NCBI RefSeq assembly: GCF_000174755.1
Contig: NZ_ACLQ01000023.1
Coordinates: forward strand, 1 to 64,000
Length of the DNA: 64,000 nucleotides
Direction of reading: 5' to 3'
From: Capnocytophaga gingivalis ATCC 33624
GTDB taxonomy: Bacteria > Bacteroidota > Bacteroidia > Flavobacteriales > Flavobacteriaceae
Positions 41,007-49,103 of the stretch are shown one piece after another (within the stretch, counting starts at the first letter, position 1; every line of letters begins with the position of its first letter). Made by a program: the position numbers and the translations under genes. Below the pieces are notes generated by a model. The model did not search any database and was not told the DNA's origin. It saw nothing but the letters and a program-made list of their open reading frames with translations.

Positions 41007-41576
41007 ATGAAAAAATTACTAAGCATTGTAGCGCTCTTAGTTAGTGTAGTAGCTATAGGGCAGACAAAGAAACTACATCTGAAGGGGAGCAACCTTCAGT
41101 GGGAAGCCAAAAAAGTGGTTGCTGGGGGGCATAAAGGAACTCTTGCCTTCAAGTCTGGCGAGCTTACCTATAAGAATAATGAACTCACAGGGGGCACTTT
41201 TGTAGTAGATATGAACTCTCTGGCGGTTACCGATGAGGGAATGGATGCCAAAGGAAAGGAAAAACTCATAGGGCACCTCAAGTCCGATGATTTCTTCTAT
41301 GTAAAAAAATTCCCAACCGCAACCCTTACACTAAAGCAGGTAACTCGTACCCAACAGGGCTACAAGGCTAAGGGAGACCTTACTATCAAGGGAATCACTA
41401 AGCCTGTAGAGGTGGAGCTCCTTAGAACTGCTGTAGAGGGATATGCTTCTACTTTGGTGGTGAACCGCACCGAGTTCGACATCAAGTATGGCTCTGGAAG
41501 CTTCTTCTCCAACTTGGGAGACAAGGCTATCGAGGATAATTTCACACTCTACGCCTTTGTAATTCCTGAAAACTAA
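41007..41576 (+). CDS. YceI-family periplasmic protein
   Basis: A 189-residue lipocalin-like protein with a signal peptide (MKKLLSIVALLVSVVAIGQ). YceI signature: LQWEAKKVVAGGHKGTLAFKSGELTYKNNELTGGTFVVDMNSLAVTD, LIGHLKSDDFFYVKKFPTATLTL, KGDLTIKGITKPVEVEL and VNRTEFDIKYGSGSFFSNLGDKAIED. This is the typical full-length form; members bind long isoprenoid or amphiphilic lipids. A paralogue follows directly, separated by a 35-bp hairpin. Confidence 0.92.
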   Translation: MKKLLSIVALLVSVVAIGQTKKLHLKGSNLQWEAKKVVAGGHKGTLAFKSGELTYKNNELTGGTFVVDMNSLAVTDEGMDAKGKEKLIGHLKSDDFFYVKKFPTATLTLKQVTRTQQGYKAKGDLTIKGITKPVEVELLRTAVEGYASTLVVNRTEFDIKYGSGSFFSNLGDKAIEDNFTLYAFVIPEN

Positions 41577-41609
41577 ACTGTAAGTTGATTTGGTGATTTT
41601 ATATACAAG

Positions 41610-41644
41610 AATACCTTTGGCGAAGTAATTTTGCCAAAGGTATT
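41610..41644. promoter_or_regulatory. 12-bp inverted repeat with overlapping promoter boxes
   Basis: AATACCTTTGGC / GCCAAAGGTATT with an 11-nt loop. Both arms contain TACCTTTG (one per strand), and the loop and right arm contain TAATTTTG. It could be a terminator of the first YceI gene, an operator, or both; there is no long T-run. Confidence 0.5.
41626..41633 (+). promoter_or_regulatory. -7 box for the second YceI gene
   Basis: TAATTTTG inside the inverted repeat, 37 bp upstream of the ATG at 41671. Confidence 0.5.
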
Positions 41645-41670
41645 TCATCATTCTAACCCTATTATGTGCC

Positions 41671-42363
41671 ATGAGAAAAATTATTACAATACTATCTATA
41701 GCTGCCTTCTTGCTTTCTTTTACCGCAGAAGGACAAGTGAAAAAGAAAAAAAATAAAGCCCAGACAGTACAGACAGATAAAAAACCCTCGGGAGCTAAGA
41801 ATACTTCTTCCCTAAAAGGAAAGAAAGGGAAAAAAACTTCTAAAAAAATGATTGCCCACCCTATAGATACCGAATCAAGCAGTATACAGTGGACGGGCAA
41901 GAAGATGATTGGAGCTTCCCACCAGGGAGTGCTTTCGTTCAAGTCGGGCGAATTGGTTTTCTCCAAGGAGGGCAAGCTCAAAGGGGGCAGCCTGGCGGTG
42001 GATATGTCGTCCTTAAGGGTATTAGACCTTACTGATAATCGCCGTGGCAAGCTCGAGGAACACCTCAAGTCAGGGGATTTCTTCTCTGTCAAGGAATACC
42101 CCTTAGCTACCTTGCTAATAAAACAAGTGACCGAGATAAACAACAAAAGTTATGAGATACAGGCAGATATGACCATCAAAGGCACTACCAAGCCTATAGT
42201 CTTTGTACTGATTCCAGCCATCGCACAGCGCAGCTTCCAGACGGCTCTTACTATCGATAGAACCGCCTATGGGGTGAGCTTCGCTGCTGAGAGCTTCTCG
42301 GACTACTTAGGGGACAAGGCTATTGATAAGTTCTTCTCCCTGAACGTTACTCTTATTTACTAA
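41671..42363 (+). CDS. YceI-family protein with lysine-rich linker
   Basis: Second YceI paralogue, 230 residues. After the signal peptide (residues 1-21) there is a strongly basic linker of about 45 residues (KKKKNKAQ, KGKKGKKTSKK) absent from the neighbour. The YceI domain follows (IQWTGKKMIGASHQGVLSFKSGELVF, LEEHLKSGDFFSVKEYPLATLLIKQ, ADMTIKGTTKPI, YLGDKAIDKFF). The linker may bind anionic surfaces or nucleic acid; that is speculation. It ends 16 bp before polA, so read-through into polA is possible. Confidence 0.88.
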   Translation: MRKIITILSIAAFLLSFTAEGQVKKKKNKAQTVQTDKKPSGAKNTSSLKGKKGKKTSKKMIAHPIDTESSSIQWTGKKMIGASHQGVLSFKSGELVFSKEGKLKGGSLAVDMSSLRVLDLTDNRRGKLEEHLKSGDFFSVKEYPLATLLIKQVTEINNKSYEIQADMTIKGTTKPIVFVLIPAIAQRSFQTALTIDRTAYGVSFAAESFSDYLGDKAIDKFFSLNVTLIY

Positions 42364-42379
42364 CAACCCAGACTTTACG

Positions 42380-45175
42380 ATGAAGAAATTATTCCTTTTA
42401 GATGCTTATGCATTGATATTCAGAGGCTATTATGCCTTTATCAAGAATCCTCGTATCAACTCCAAGGGCATGAACACCTCTGCCATTGTGGGCTTTATGA
42501 ACTCCCTTTTGGAGGTCATCCGCAAGGAACAACCACACCTCTTGGCTGTTTGTTTTGACAAAGGAGGAAGCCAAGAGCGCTCAGCTCTTTTCCCTGAATA
42601 CAAGGCCAACCGTGAAGAGACTCCCGAGGCCATTCGCTTTGCTATTCCCTATATCCACCAGATACTCCACGCTATGCAGATCCCTGTGATAGAAAAAGAA
42701 GGATATGAAGCAGATGACATCATAGGAACCTTAGCAAAGCAGGCTGAAAAACAGGGATATACCGTATATATGGTAACTCCCGATAAGGACTATGGACAAC
42801 TGGTAAGCCCTAATATCTTCATGTATAAGCCTGCCCGTGGGGGCAAAGATACCGAAATATGGGGAGTGGAAGAGGTCAAGGAGAATTTCCAAGTGGAAAA
42901 CCCAGAGCAAGTGATAGACCTCTTAGGTATGATGGGCGATGCGGTAGATAATATACCCGGCCTACCAGGGGTGGGTGAGAAAACAGCACAAAAGCTCCTC
43001 AAGGAATTTGGTTCCTTAGAGAACCTCTTGGACAATACAGATAAGCTCAAGGGGAAACTCCGTGAGAATATTGAAGCAAACAAGGACAAAGGAATCCTCT
43101 CCAAGACCTTGGCTCGTATCATCTTGGATGTGCCTGTAACCTTTGATGAAAAAGACTTTGAACTCTCCTCGCCAAAAATGGCTGAGATAGAACCCCTATT
43201 CGAGGAACTGGAGTTCCGCACCATGCTCACCACCCTACAAAAGGCCTTCAATGTGGCTCCTATATCCACCCAGCCCGACTTGTTCTCCTTGGCTGGACAA
43301 CCCTCCCCTATTGCAGGAACAGCAACCCCTTCGCTCTTTGACTTAGCCCCTTCCAAAAAGCTCCAAACAATCAAAGATGTCCCTCATGAGTATCAACTAC
43401 TAACCACCCAAGACGAAGTAAAAGCCCTATTGCCTGAGCTACTGAAACAAAAAGAAGTATGTTTTGATACCGAAACAACCTCCCTGGACGAAATGGAAGC
43501 CCAGATCGTTGGCTTGGCATTCTCTTGGGAAGTACACAAAGGCTATTATATCCTCTTTCCGGAAGATTTCTCCCTTGCCAAAGAGTGGCTTAGCCTTCTA
43601 AAACCCTTTTTTGAAGCAGAAAACATACTCAAGATAGGTCAAAACCTCAAGTATGACCTTAAGATCTTGGCCAATTATGACATCGAGGTAAGGGGACAAC
43701 TCTTTGATACTATGATCGCTCATTACCTGCTCAATCCAGATATGAGACACAATATGGACTTGCTTGCAGAAGCCTACCTAAGCTATGCCCCTGTTGCCAT
43801 AGAAACCCTTATCGGCAAGAAAGGCAAGGGACAACTCTCTATGTGTTCAGTACCAGCGGAACTGCAAAAGGAATATGCCGTGGAGGATACCGATGTCACC
43901 CTACAACTCAAACATACCTTTCTCCCTCTGCTGGAAAAGGACAAAATGACCCCACTCTTCACTGAAGTAGAAGCGCCTTTGGTTCGCGTATTGGCTCAGA
44001 TGGAATATGAGGGTATTGCAGTAGATACAGCTTTCCTCTCCCAACTTTCGAAGGAAATCAACACCGATCTTATCGCCCTACAAACAGCTATCTTTGAACA
44101 AGCTGGGGAATCCTTTAACCTCTCCTCTCCGAAGCAATTGGGGGATATCCTTTTCGAGAAGCTAAAGTTACTTTCCAAACCCAAGAAGACCAAGACTGGA
44201 CAATATGCCACTTCCGAAGAGGTACTATCCGAACTGGCTTCTCAGCACCCTATTGTAGCCAATGTATTGGAGTTCCGTGCCTTACAGAAACTACAGAGCA
44301 CCTACACCGATGCCCTTCCCCGTGAGGTGAACCCGCGTACAGGGCGTATCCATACTACCTTCATGCAGGCAGTAACCGCTACTGGTAGGCTTAGCAGCAA
44401 CCAGCCAAACCTCCAAAACATTCCCATCCGCACCCCTCGTGGTAGCCAGATTCGCAAGGCCTTTGTTCCTCGTGATGAGAACTACACCCTGCTTTCGGCC
44501 GACTATTCGCAGATAGAACTGCGTATCATCGCAGCACTGAGTGAGGAAACACATATGATAGAGGCCTTCCTCGACGGACAGGACATCCACCGCTCTACCG
44601 CTGCCAAGGTATTTGGCGTACCCTTGGAAGCCGTGACCAAGGAGCAGCGTAGCCATGCCAAGACCGTGAACTTTGGAATCATCTATGGAGTATCGGCCAT
44701 AGGGCTAAGCCAGCAAACCTCGCTAAGCCGCAGCCAAAGTAAGGAACTGATCGATACCTATTACCAGACCTATCCTAAGCTCAAGACCTATATAGAACAG
44801 CAGATTTTCTTTGCTCGCGAACATGGATATGTACAGACTCTCTTAGGGCGTCGTCGCTATCTGCCAGATATCCATTCCCGTAATCAGGTAGTGAGAGGGG
44901 CTGCCGAACGCAATGCCGTAAATGCCCCTATACAAGGAAGTGCTGCCGATATTATCAAAATAGCCATGGTACGTATCGCTGAGCGTCTTGAAAAAGAGAA
45001 ATTGGCTACCCGCATGCTCCTACAAGTACATGACGAATTGCTCTTTGACGTTCCTAAGAGGGAACTCGAAGTAGTAACCCCTCTTATCCGTGAGGAAATG
45101 GGACATGCATACGCCCTTTCTGTTCCCCTTATCGTGGAGATAGGAACAGGGAATAACTGGCTGGAAGCCCACTAA
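42380..45175 (+). CDS. polA: DNA polymerase I
   Basis: Repair and Okazaki-fragment polymerase of 931 residues. The 5'-nuclease domain (1-290) has ADD, DKDYGQL and GDAVDNIPGLPGVGEKTA. The 3'-5' exonuclease is intact: FDTETTSLD with Asp363 and Glu365, then GQNLKYDLKIL. The polymerase carries TGRLSSNQPNLQNIP, DYSQIELRI, the KTVNFGIIYG finger helix and QVHDELLF. The linker contains QPDLF at 298-302, a candidate clamp-binding peptide also seen at the end of ParC. The stop is 1 bp before a small heptad array that supplies the grpB start. Confidence 0.97.
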   Translation: MKKLFLLDAYALIFRGYYAFIKNPRINSKGMNTSAIVGFMNSLLEVIRKEQPHLLAVCFDKGGSQERSALFPEYKANREETPEAIRFAIPYIHQILHAMQIPVIEKEGYEADDIIGTLAKQAEKQGYTVYMVTPDKDYGQLVSPNIFMYKPARGGKDTEIWGVEEVKENFQVENPEQVIDLLGMMGDAVDNIPGLPGVGEKTAQKLLKEFGSLENLLDNTDKLKGKLRENIEANKDKGILSKTLARIILDVPVTFDEKDFELSSPKMAEIEPLFEELEFRTMLTTLQKAFNVAPISTQPDLFSLAGQPSPIAGTATPSLFDLAPSKKLQTIKDVPHEYQLLTTQDEVKALLPELLKQKEVCFDTETTSLDEMEAQIVGLAFSWEVHKGYYILFPEDFSLAKEWLSLLKPFFEAENILKIGQNLKYDLKILANYDIEVRGQLFDTMIAHYLLNPDMRHNMDLLAEAYLSYAPVAIETLIGKKGKGQLSMCSVPAELQKEYAVEDTDVTLQLKHTFLPLLEKDKMTPLFTEVEAPLVRVLAQMEYEGIAVDTAFLSQLSKEINTDLIALQTAIFEQAGESFNLSSPKQLGDILFEKLKLLSKPKKTKTGQYATSEEVLSELASQHPIVANVLEFRALQKLQSTYTDALPREVNPRTGRIHTTFMQAVTATGRLSSNQPNLQNIPIRTPRGSQIRKAFVPRDENYTLLSADYSQIELRIIAALSEETHMIEAFLDGQDIHRSTAAKVFGVPLEAVTKEQRSHAKTVNFGIIYGVSAIGLSQQTSLSRSQSKELIDTYYQTYPKLKTYIEQQIFFAREHGYVQTLLGRRRYLPDIHSRNQVVRGAAERNAVNAPIQGSAADIIKIAMVRIAERLEKEKLATRMLLQVHDELLFDVPKRELEVVTPLIREEMGHAYALSVPLIVEIGTGNNWLEAH

Positions 45176-45176
45176 A

Positions 45177-45197
45177 TAATGAGTCATGAGTCATGAT
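45177..45197. repeat. Heptad array, 3 units, at the polA/grpB junction
   Basis: TAATGAG, TCATGAG, TCATGAT. The grpB start codon (45186) is part of the second unit. Confidence 0.65.
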
Positions 45198-45770
45198 GAA
45201 CAGCCCCACCCATTGCTGAGAATGTCTCTTAGGCAACTATGGGAGTTATTCCCCATCATTCTTTCCCCTTTTAACCCACTGTGGAGGGAATGGTTTGAGG
45301 AAGAAAAGTCTTTTCTCCTAAAACAATTGGCTCATGAAAAGGTATTGAGAATTAGCCATATAGGTAGTACTGCTATTGGTGGAATATGGGCAAAACCCAT
45401 TATAGATATCCTTGTAGAGATACCCCAAGAAGCTTCACTTTCACAGATCAAAGAGAAGCTTCTTGAGGCAGGCTATCTCTGTATGAATGAGACTTCTACA
45501 AGAATCACTCTCAACAAAGGGTATACTTTACAAGGTTTTGCTGAGAAGGTATTTCACCTACATTTGCGCTATGGAGGGGATAATGATGAGTTGTATTTCC
45601 GAGATTATGTACAGGAACATCTGCTGGTGGCAAGGCAATATGAAGCGCTTAAAATCTCCCTATGGAAACCTTATGAGCATGATAGAGATGCTTATACAGC
45701 GCATAAGACCGATTTCATAAAAAAATATACGCAAATAGCCAAAAAAATGTACCAAGGACGCTATGCCTAA
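45186..45770 (+). CDS. GrpB/UPF0157 family protein
   Basis: A 194-residue GrpB-like protein of the nucleotidyltransferase fold. Recognisable: IILSPFNPLWREWFEEEKSFL, RISHIGSTAIGGIWAKPIIDILVEI (the HIGSTAxxGxxAKPxIDI signature with the metal-site Asp) and HLHLRYGG. Residues 1-5 (MSHDE) are encoded by the heptad array. GrpB proteins are of unknown activity, though related folds transfer nucleotides. It follows polA by 10 bp and is probably co-transcribed with it. Confidence 0.88.
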   Translation: MSHDEQPHPLLRMSLRQLWELFPIILSPFNPLWREWFEEEKSFLLKQLAHEKVLRISHIGSTAIGGIWAKPIIDILVEIPQEASLSQIKEKLLEAGYLCMNETSTRITLNKGYTLQGFAEKVFHLHLRYGGDNDELYFRDYVQEHLLVARQYEALKISLWKPYEHDRDAYTAHKTDFIKKYTQIAKKMYQGRYA

Positions 45771-45813
45771 TCCTTATTCCTAAGAAATATTTTGTTATAT
45801 CATTTCTTATTTG

Positions 45814-45821
45814 TATTTTTG
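45814..45821 (+). promoter_or_regulatory. -33/-7 promoter of the rloAB operon
   Basis: TATTTTTG with TTTG at 45791-45794, exactly 19 bp apart, the Bacteroidetes consensus spacing. It fixes the rloA start at 45846, not the longer frame from 45792. Confidence 0.8.
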
Positions 45822-45845
45822 CGAAAAATAAGCAAAAACAGAATT

Positions 45846-47105
45846 ATGATAGTATTGCAAGATTTTAGTTTCGGAAACTTCCGATCTTTCAAAGAAATAC
45901 AGACACTAAGTCTTTCCAAAGCACCACTGACTTCCACCAAGGATATTGCCTTGGAATCTACACATACTTTCAAGTACAAAGACAGTGCTTTCCTAAAGAC
46001 AAAAGCTATCTATGGAGCAAATGCTAGTGGGAAAAGTAATGTTATAAAGGCTTTGCATGCTTTTATAAAAATAGTATCTGATTCTGTAAAAGACAACAAG
46101 GTACTTTTACTGATGAATTCTTTTATAAGTATTGAAACCATATATCAGGCTGCTTTCTTTCAGATGATTTTCTATATAGATGAAGTAAAATATCGCTATG
46201 GGTTTGAAGTCCAAACTGGGAGAATTACCTCCGAATGGCTCTATGGAAAAAAGGGAAAACGAGAATTGTGTTATTTTATTCGTGAGGGTAATACAATTAC
46301 AGAGATAGACAAAACAAACTTTGCCGAAGGGGTTATCTATATGAACCTCACCCAACAAGGGGGCGATACAGGGGAAATGCTTTTATCTACCAATTTATTT
46401 CTTACAGTCTTGGCTTCCTTTGGCTTTGGAAAGATATCCAAGCATATCACTAGTAATCTAAGTAGTATTAATATCATCAGTGGACTGAGCAACCCTGCAA
46501 TGATGAGTTATGCAAAAGAAGCTTTAGAAGATACTACTAAAAAAGAGTTTATTATTAGTATGCTAAAAAAAGGAGATACCTCCATCGATGACTTAGAGTT
46601 GAGAGAACCTGAAAAATCTGTTGATTTAGAAAAACAGAAAAAAACACAACTACTTGTTTCTAAAAGAAAATATATGGGAGGTTTAGCCCATGGGGTTTTT
46701 TCTTTTGAAAAATACGAATCGGAGGGTACACGTAAGCTTTTTGAATTAAGTCCTTACATTTATGAAGCTCTCAAAGAAGGGCGCCCTCTGGTGATTGATG
46801 AGTTCGATGCTCGCTTTCACCCTCTCTTAACTAAGCGTATTGTACAATTATTCAATTCGGAAGAGAACAAACAAACACAGTTCATTTTCGTTACTCATGA
46901 TACTTCTTTGCTATCTAATAACCTTCTAAGACGCGATCAGATTGAGTTTGTCGAAAAGGATGAAGAAGGCGCCAGTCATCTCTACAGCTTAGCCGAGATC
47001 AATGGGGTACGTGCAGAAGCCTCTTTTGAAAAGGATTATATCCATGGTAAATATGGGGCAATTCCTTGGGTAGAGGATTTTTCAGAATTAGTAACCAATT
47101 CATAA
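45846..47105 (+). CDS. RloA/AbiLi-like AAA ATPase
   Basis: ABC/SMC-type AAA15 ATPase of 419 residues, likely sensor or motor of an abortive-infection defence pair. Walker A GANASGKSN (57-65), ABC-like signature ESEGTRK (291-297), Walker B RPLVIDEFD (313-321) and the switch His in FVTHD (348-352). The central part (70-280) is a variable helical insertion. RloB follows 5 bp later; this gene order is that of RloA-RloB/AbiL systems. The start at MIVLQDFSFGNFRSF matches the family's N-terminal strand and the promoter. Confidence 0.88.
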   Translation: MIVLQDFSFGNFRSFKEIQTLSLSKAPLTSTKDIALESTHTFKYKDSAFLKTKAIYGANASGKSNVIKALHAFIKIVSDSVKDNKVLLLMNSFISIETIYQAAFFQMIFYIDEVKYRYGFEVQTGRITSEWLYGKKGKRELCYFIREGNTITEIDKTNFAEGVIYMNLTQQGGDTGEMLLSTNLFLTVLASFGFGKISKHITSNLSSINIISGLSNPAMMSYAKEALEDTTKKEFIISMLKKGDTSIDDLELREPEKSVDLEKQKKTQLLVSKRKYMGGLAHGVFSFEKYESEGTRKLFELSPYIYEALKEGRPLVIDEFDARFHPLLTKRIVQLFNSEENKQTQFIFVTHDTSLLSNNLLRRDQIEFVEKDEEGASHLYSLAEINGVRAEASFEKDYIHGKYGAIPWVEDFSELVTNS

Positions 47106-47110
47106 GCGAT

Positions 47111-47794
47111 ATGGGAAAGAAAACCAAAGCTATAAAGGTTACTAATCAAGGGAAACCTTGGGAAAAGCGTAAAAATAGCTATCAATATGAAGCTATTAGA
47201 AGAGCCAATAAAACCATATTGATCGTCTGTGAAGGGCAGACTGAAGAATGGTACTTTAGCAAATTCCCTGTTATTTCACTATCTGTAAGATGTGTCAACC
47301 TACAAGGGCAATCGAAGATGAATTTAGTACAAGCCACTCAAGAGATTGTAAAAAATGAGGATTTTATCTTCGATGAAGTATGGTGTGTGTTTGATATGGA
47401 TGTGCAAAATATGGATAAGGACTTTACTAACTTTGATAATTCTATAGATAAAGCCAAATCCTTGAGTTACAATGTAGCTTATTCTAATGATTGTTTTGAA
47501 CTATGGCTTTTATTACATTACAAAGATATACAAAGCACTCAGAATAGAGAATATTACTATGAACAGTTGGGAAAATACTTTAAGATGAATTATGTAAAAG
47601 AAGGCAAGAGACTTGATTTCTGTAAGAGGCTCTATACACTACTGCAAGAAGATAATAATTCTTCTGAATTACAGGCTATTGCTCGTGCTGAGAAGTTACA
47701 TCTCAGACAGAAAGACCTTCCCTATCACCAACAGAAACCTGTGACCCTAGTATACCAATTGGTACAATTGCTCAACGAATACAAAAGAGTATAA
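47111..47794 (+). CDS. RloB/AbiLii-like protein
   Basis: A 227-residue RloB-family effector. The TOPRIM-like pattern is visible: TILIVCEGQTEEWYF with Glu41, then VWCVFDMDVQN with Asp95 and Asp97, then AYSNDCFELWLLLHYKD, the RloB hallmark. By analogy with AbiL, PARIS and other AAA-TOPRIM pairs it would be a nuclease or toxin released or activated by RloA. The basic N-terminus (KKTKAIKVTNQGKPWEKRKN) could bind nucleic acid. It forms an operon with rloA. A predicted function only. Confidence 0.88.
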   Translation: MGKKTKAIKVTNQGKPWEKRKNSYQYEAIRRANKTILIVCEGQTEEWYFSKFPVISLSVRCVNLQGQSKMNLVQATQEIVKNEDFIFDEVWCVFDMDVQNMDKDFTNFDNSIDKAKSLSYNVAYSNDCFELWLLLHYKDIQSTQNREYYYEQLGKYFKMNYVKEGKRLDFCKRLYTLLQEDNNSSELQAIARAEKLHLRQKDLPYHQQKPVTLVYQLVQLLNEYKRV

Positions 47795-47831
47795 CAAGAA
47801 CTACCTCTTTTCCGATTCAATAAAAAAATAG

Positions 47832-47839
47832 TATCTTTG
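47832..47839 (+). promoter_or_regulatory. -7 box for the SUKH gene
   Basis: TATCTTTG followed by CA, 17 bp upstream of the ATG at 47857. Confidence 0.7.
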
Positions 47840-47856
47840 CAAGAAAATAGAAGATT

Positions 47857-48345
47857 ATGAGTACTTTTAATAAAACTCTTTCCTTATTACAAGACCTTAT
47901 AAAACAAAGTGGGGGCAAACCGATTCATTTTGGCAATGAAACCTATTGTTTTTCTCGACAAAGTGAGGTTACTCCTGAGCAACTTACGCTCTTTGAGCAA
48001 CAATATAATGTGCAACTGCCCGAAGACTTCAAAAACTTTCTTCTTACCTTGGGTGCTTGTACCCTTTTCGAGGACGAAAGAGGTTTTTCGTATCAGTTCT
48101 ACCACCCTGAACAATGGGAAAGCTATGCCAAAGAGGTCTTTGAGGGGACAGGGGTCTATTTATTCCCTCATATCCTTTTAGTCTGCTATCCCACTGTAGG
48201 CCATCAGGCAGGATTTGTATTGGGCGAAAAAGATCAGTTTGGAATTTTCTACTCCGATATCCCTCCTGAGTATTGGGAAGAAGATACTGAATTAGTCCCT
48301 TTCTCCCAGTGGCTTGAAGAAGAAATAGAAATGTGCAAAGGATAA
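47857..48345 (+). CDS. SMI1/KNR4 (SUKH) family protein
   Basis: A 162-residue SUKH-fold protein: VTPEQLTLFEQQYNVQLPEDFKNFLLTLGAC is the family's N-terminal helix-strand core with the LPxDfkxFlltlGg pattern; PFSQWLEEEIEMCKG closes it. Bacterial SUKH proteins are usually immunity proteins against nuclease toxins of polymorphic toxin systems. No toxin is in the neighbourhood; it sits just after the rloAB pair but has its own promoter. Its stop overlaps the next start by one base (TAATG), so the two genes are coupled. Confidence 0.82.
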   Translation: MSTFNKTLSLLQDLIKQSGGKPIHFGNETYCFSRQSEVTPEQLTLFEQQYNVQLPEDFKNFLLTLGACTLFEDERGFSYQFYHPEQWESYAKEVFEGTGVYLFPHILLVCYPTVGHQAGFVLGEKDQFGIFYSDIPPEYWEEDTELVPFSQWLEEEIEMCKG

Positions 48346-49031
48346 TGAAAATCATTCTTAAAACTTTAAAATACCTCGCCTACAGCATATTAGGCTTGGT
48401 AGCTTTCCTTTTACTCTACCTGCTCTCGGCAGTGATACTCTCCCGTATTGAGGTCAATGCCAAAGAAGTTAGCACAGAAGAAGAGACCATTTGGGTACTC
48501 TCCAATGGAGCCCATACAGATATTATCATGCCTGTGAAGAATGACCTTTTCGATTGGCAGAATATTGTCAGCCAGCAAGATACACGAGGGAAAGGACAAA
48601 GTCCCTATATTGCTTTAGGGTGGGGGTGTAGGAAGTTTTACTTAGAAACACCCACTTGGGCTGACCTGAAATTTACTACAGCCTTTCAAGCGGTTACAGG
48701 ACAAGGGGGCACTCTCATGCATGCTACCTTCTATGAGGAGATTCCCTCCTCTGATATGATTGCCGCACTCTCTGTGAGCCAAGCCCAATATAAGAAGTTA
48801 GCAGAGCACATCTCACAAACCTTTGTCTTGGAAGAAGGTAAAGCGCTCCTTGTCCCCACCGATGCCGTGTATGGGGATACCGATGCTTTCTATGAAGCTA
48901 AGGGGCACTATCAGCTGTTTTTCACCTGCAATAGTTGGACAAATAAAATGCTCAAAAACAGTGGTATACGCGCTTGTGTATGGACACCTTTTGCCTTTGA
49001 TATCATACGAAATTATCAAGAAAAAAATTAA
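48345..49031 (+). CDS. DUF2459 / TIGR02117-type protein
   Basis: A 228-residue protein with one N-terminal membrane helix (YLAYSILGLVAFLLLYLLSAVIL) and a periplasmic domain. Family phrases: VLSNGAHTDIIMPV, YIALGWGCRKFYLETPTWADLKF and FFTCNSWTNKMLKNSGIRACVWTPF. The conserved His/Asp and Cys-Asn residues give it a hydrolase-like look, but no activity is known. The start ATG overlaps the stop of the SUKH gene. The stop is directly followed by a heptad array. Confidence 0.8.
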   Translation: MKIILKTLKYLAYSILGLVAFLLLYLLSAVILSRIEVNAKEVSTEEETIWVLSNGAHTDIIMPVKNDLFDWQNIVSQQDTRGKGQSPYIALGWGCRKFYLETPTWADLKFTTAFQAVTGQGGTLMHATFYEEIPSSDMIAALSVSQAQYKKLAEHISQTFVLEEGKALLVPTDAVYGDTDAFYEAKGHYQLFFTCNSWTNKMLKNSGIRACVWTPFAFDIIRNYQEKN

Positions 49032-49064
49032 CAGATTAATCATCATTCATTAATCATTAATTTT
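49030..49064. repeat. Heptad array, 5 units
   Basis: AACAGAT, TAATCAT, CATTCAT, TAATCAT, TAATTTT, running from the DUF2459 stop to the -7 box of the next gene. Confidence 0.7.
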
Positions 49065-49065
49065 G

Positions 49066-49073
49066 TACCTTTG
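49066..49073 (+). promoter_or_regulatory. -7 box for the SGNH hydrolase gene
   Basis: TACCTTTG, 30 bp upstream of the GTG at 49104; its -33 region is heptad repeat. Confidence 0.7.
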
Positions 49074-49103
49074 CCCCTTAGTAGCATTTAGATTTTTATT
49101 CCT

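Noticed and set aside
41331-42146. A minus-strand frame of 271 codons across the YceI pair
   Set aside because: It is antisense to both YceI genes, Ser/Phe-rich and without motifs.
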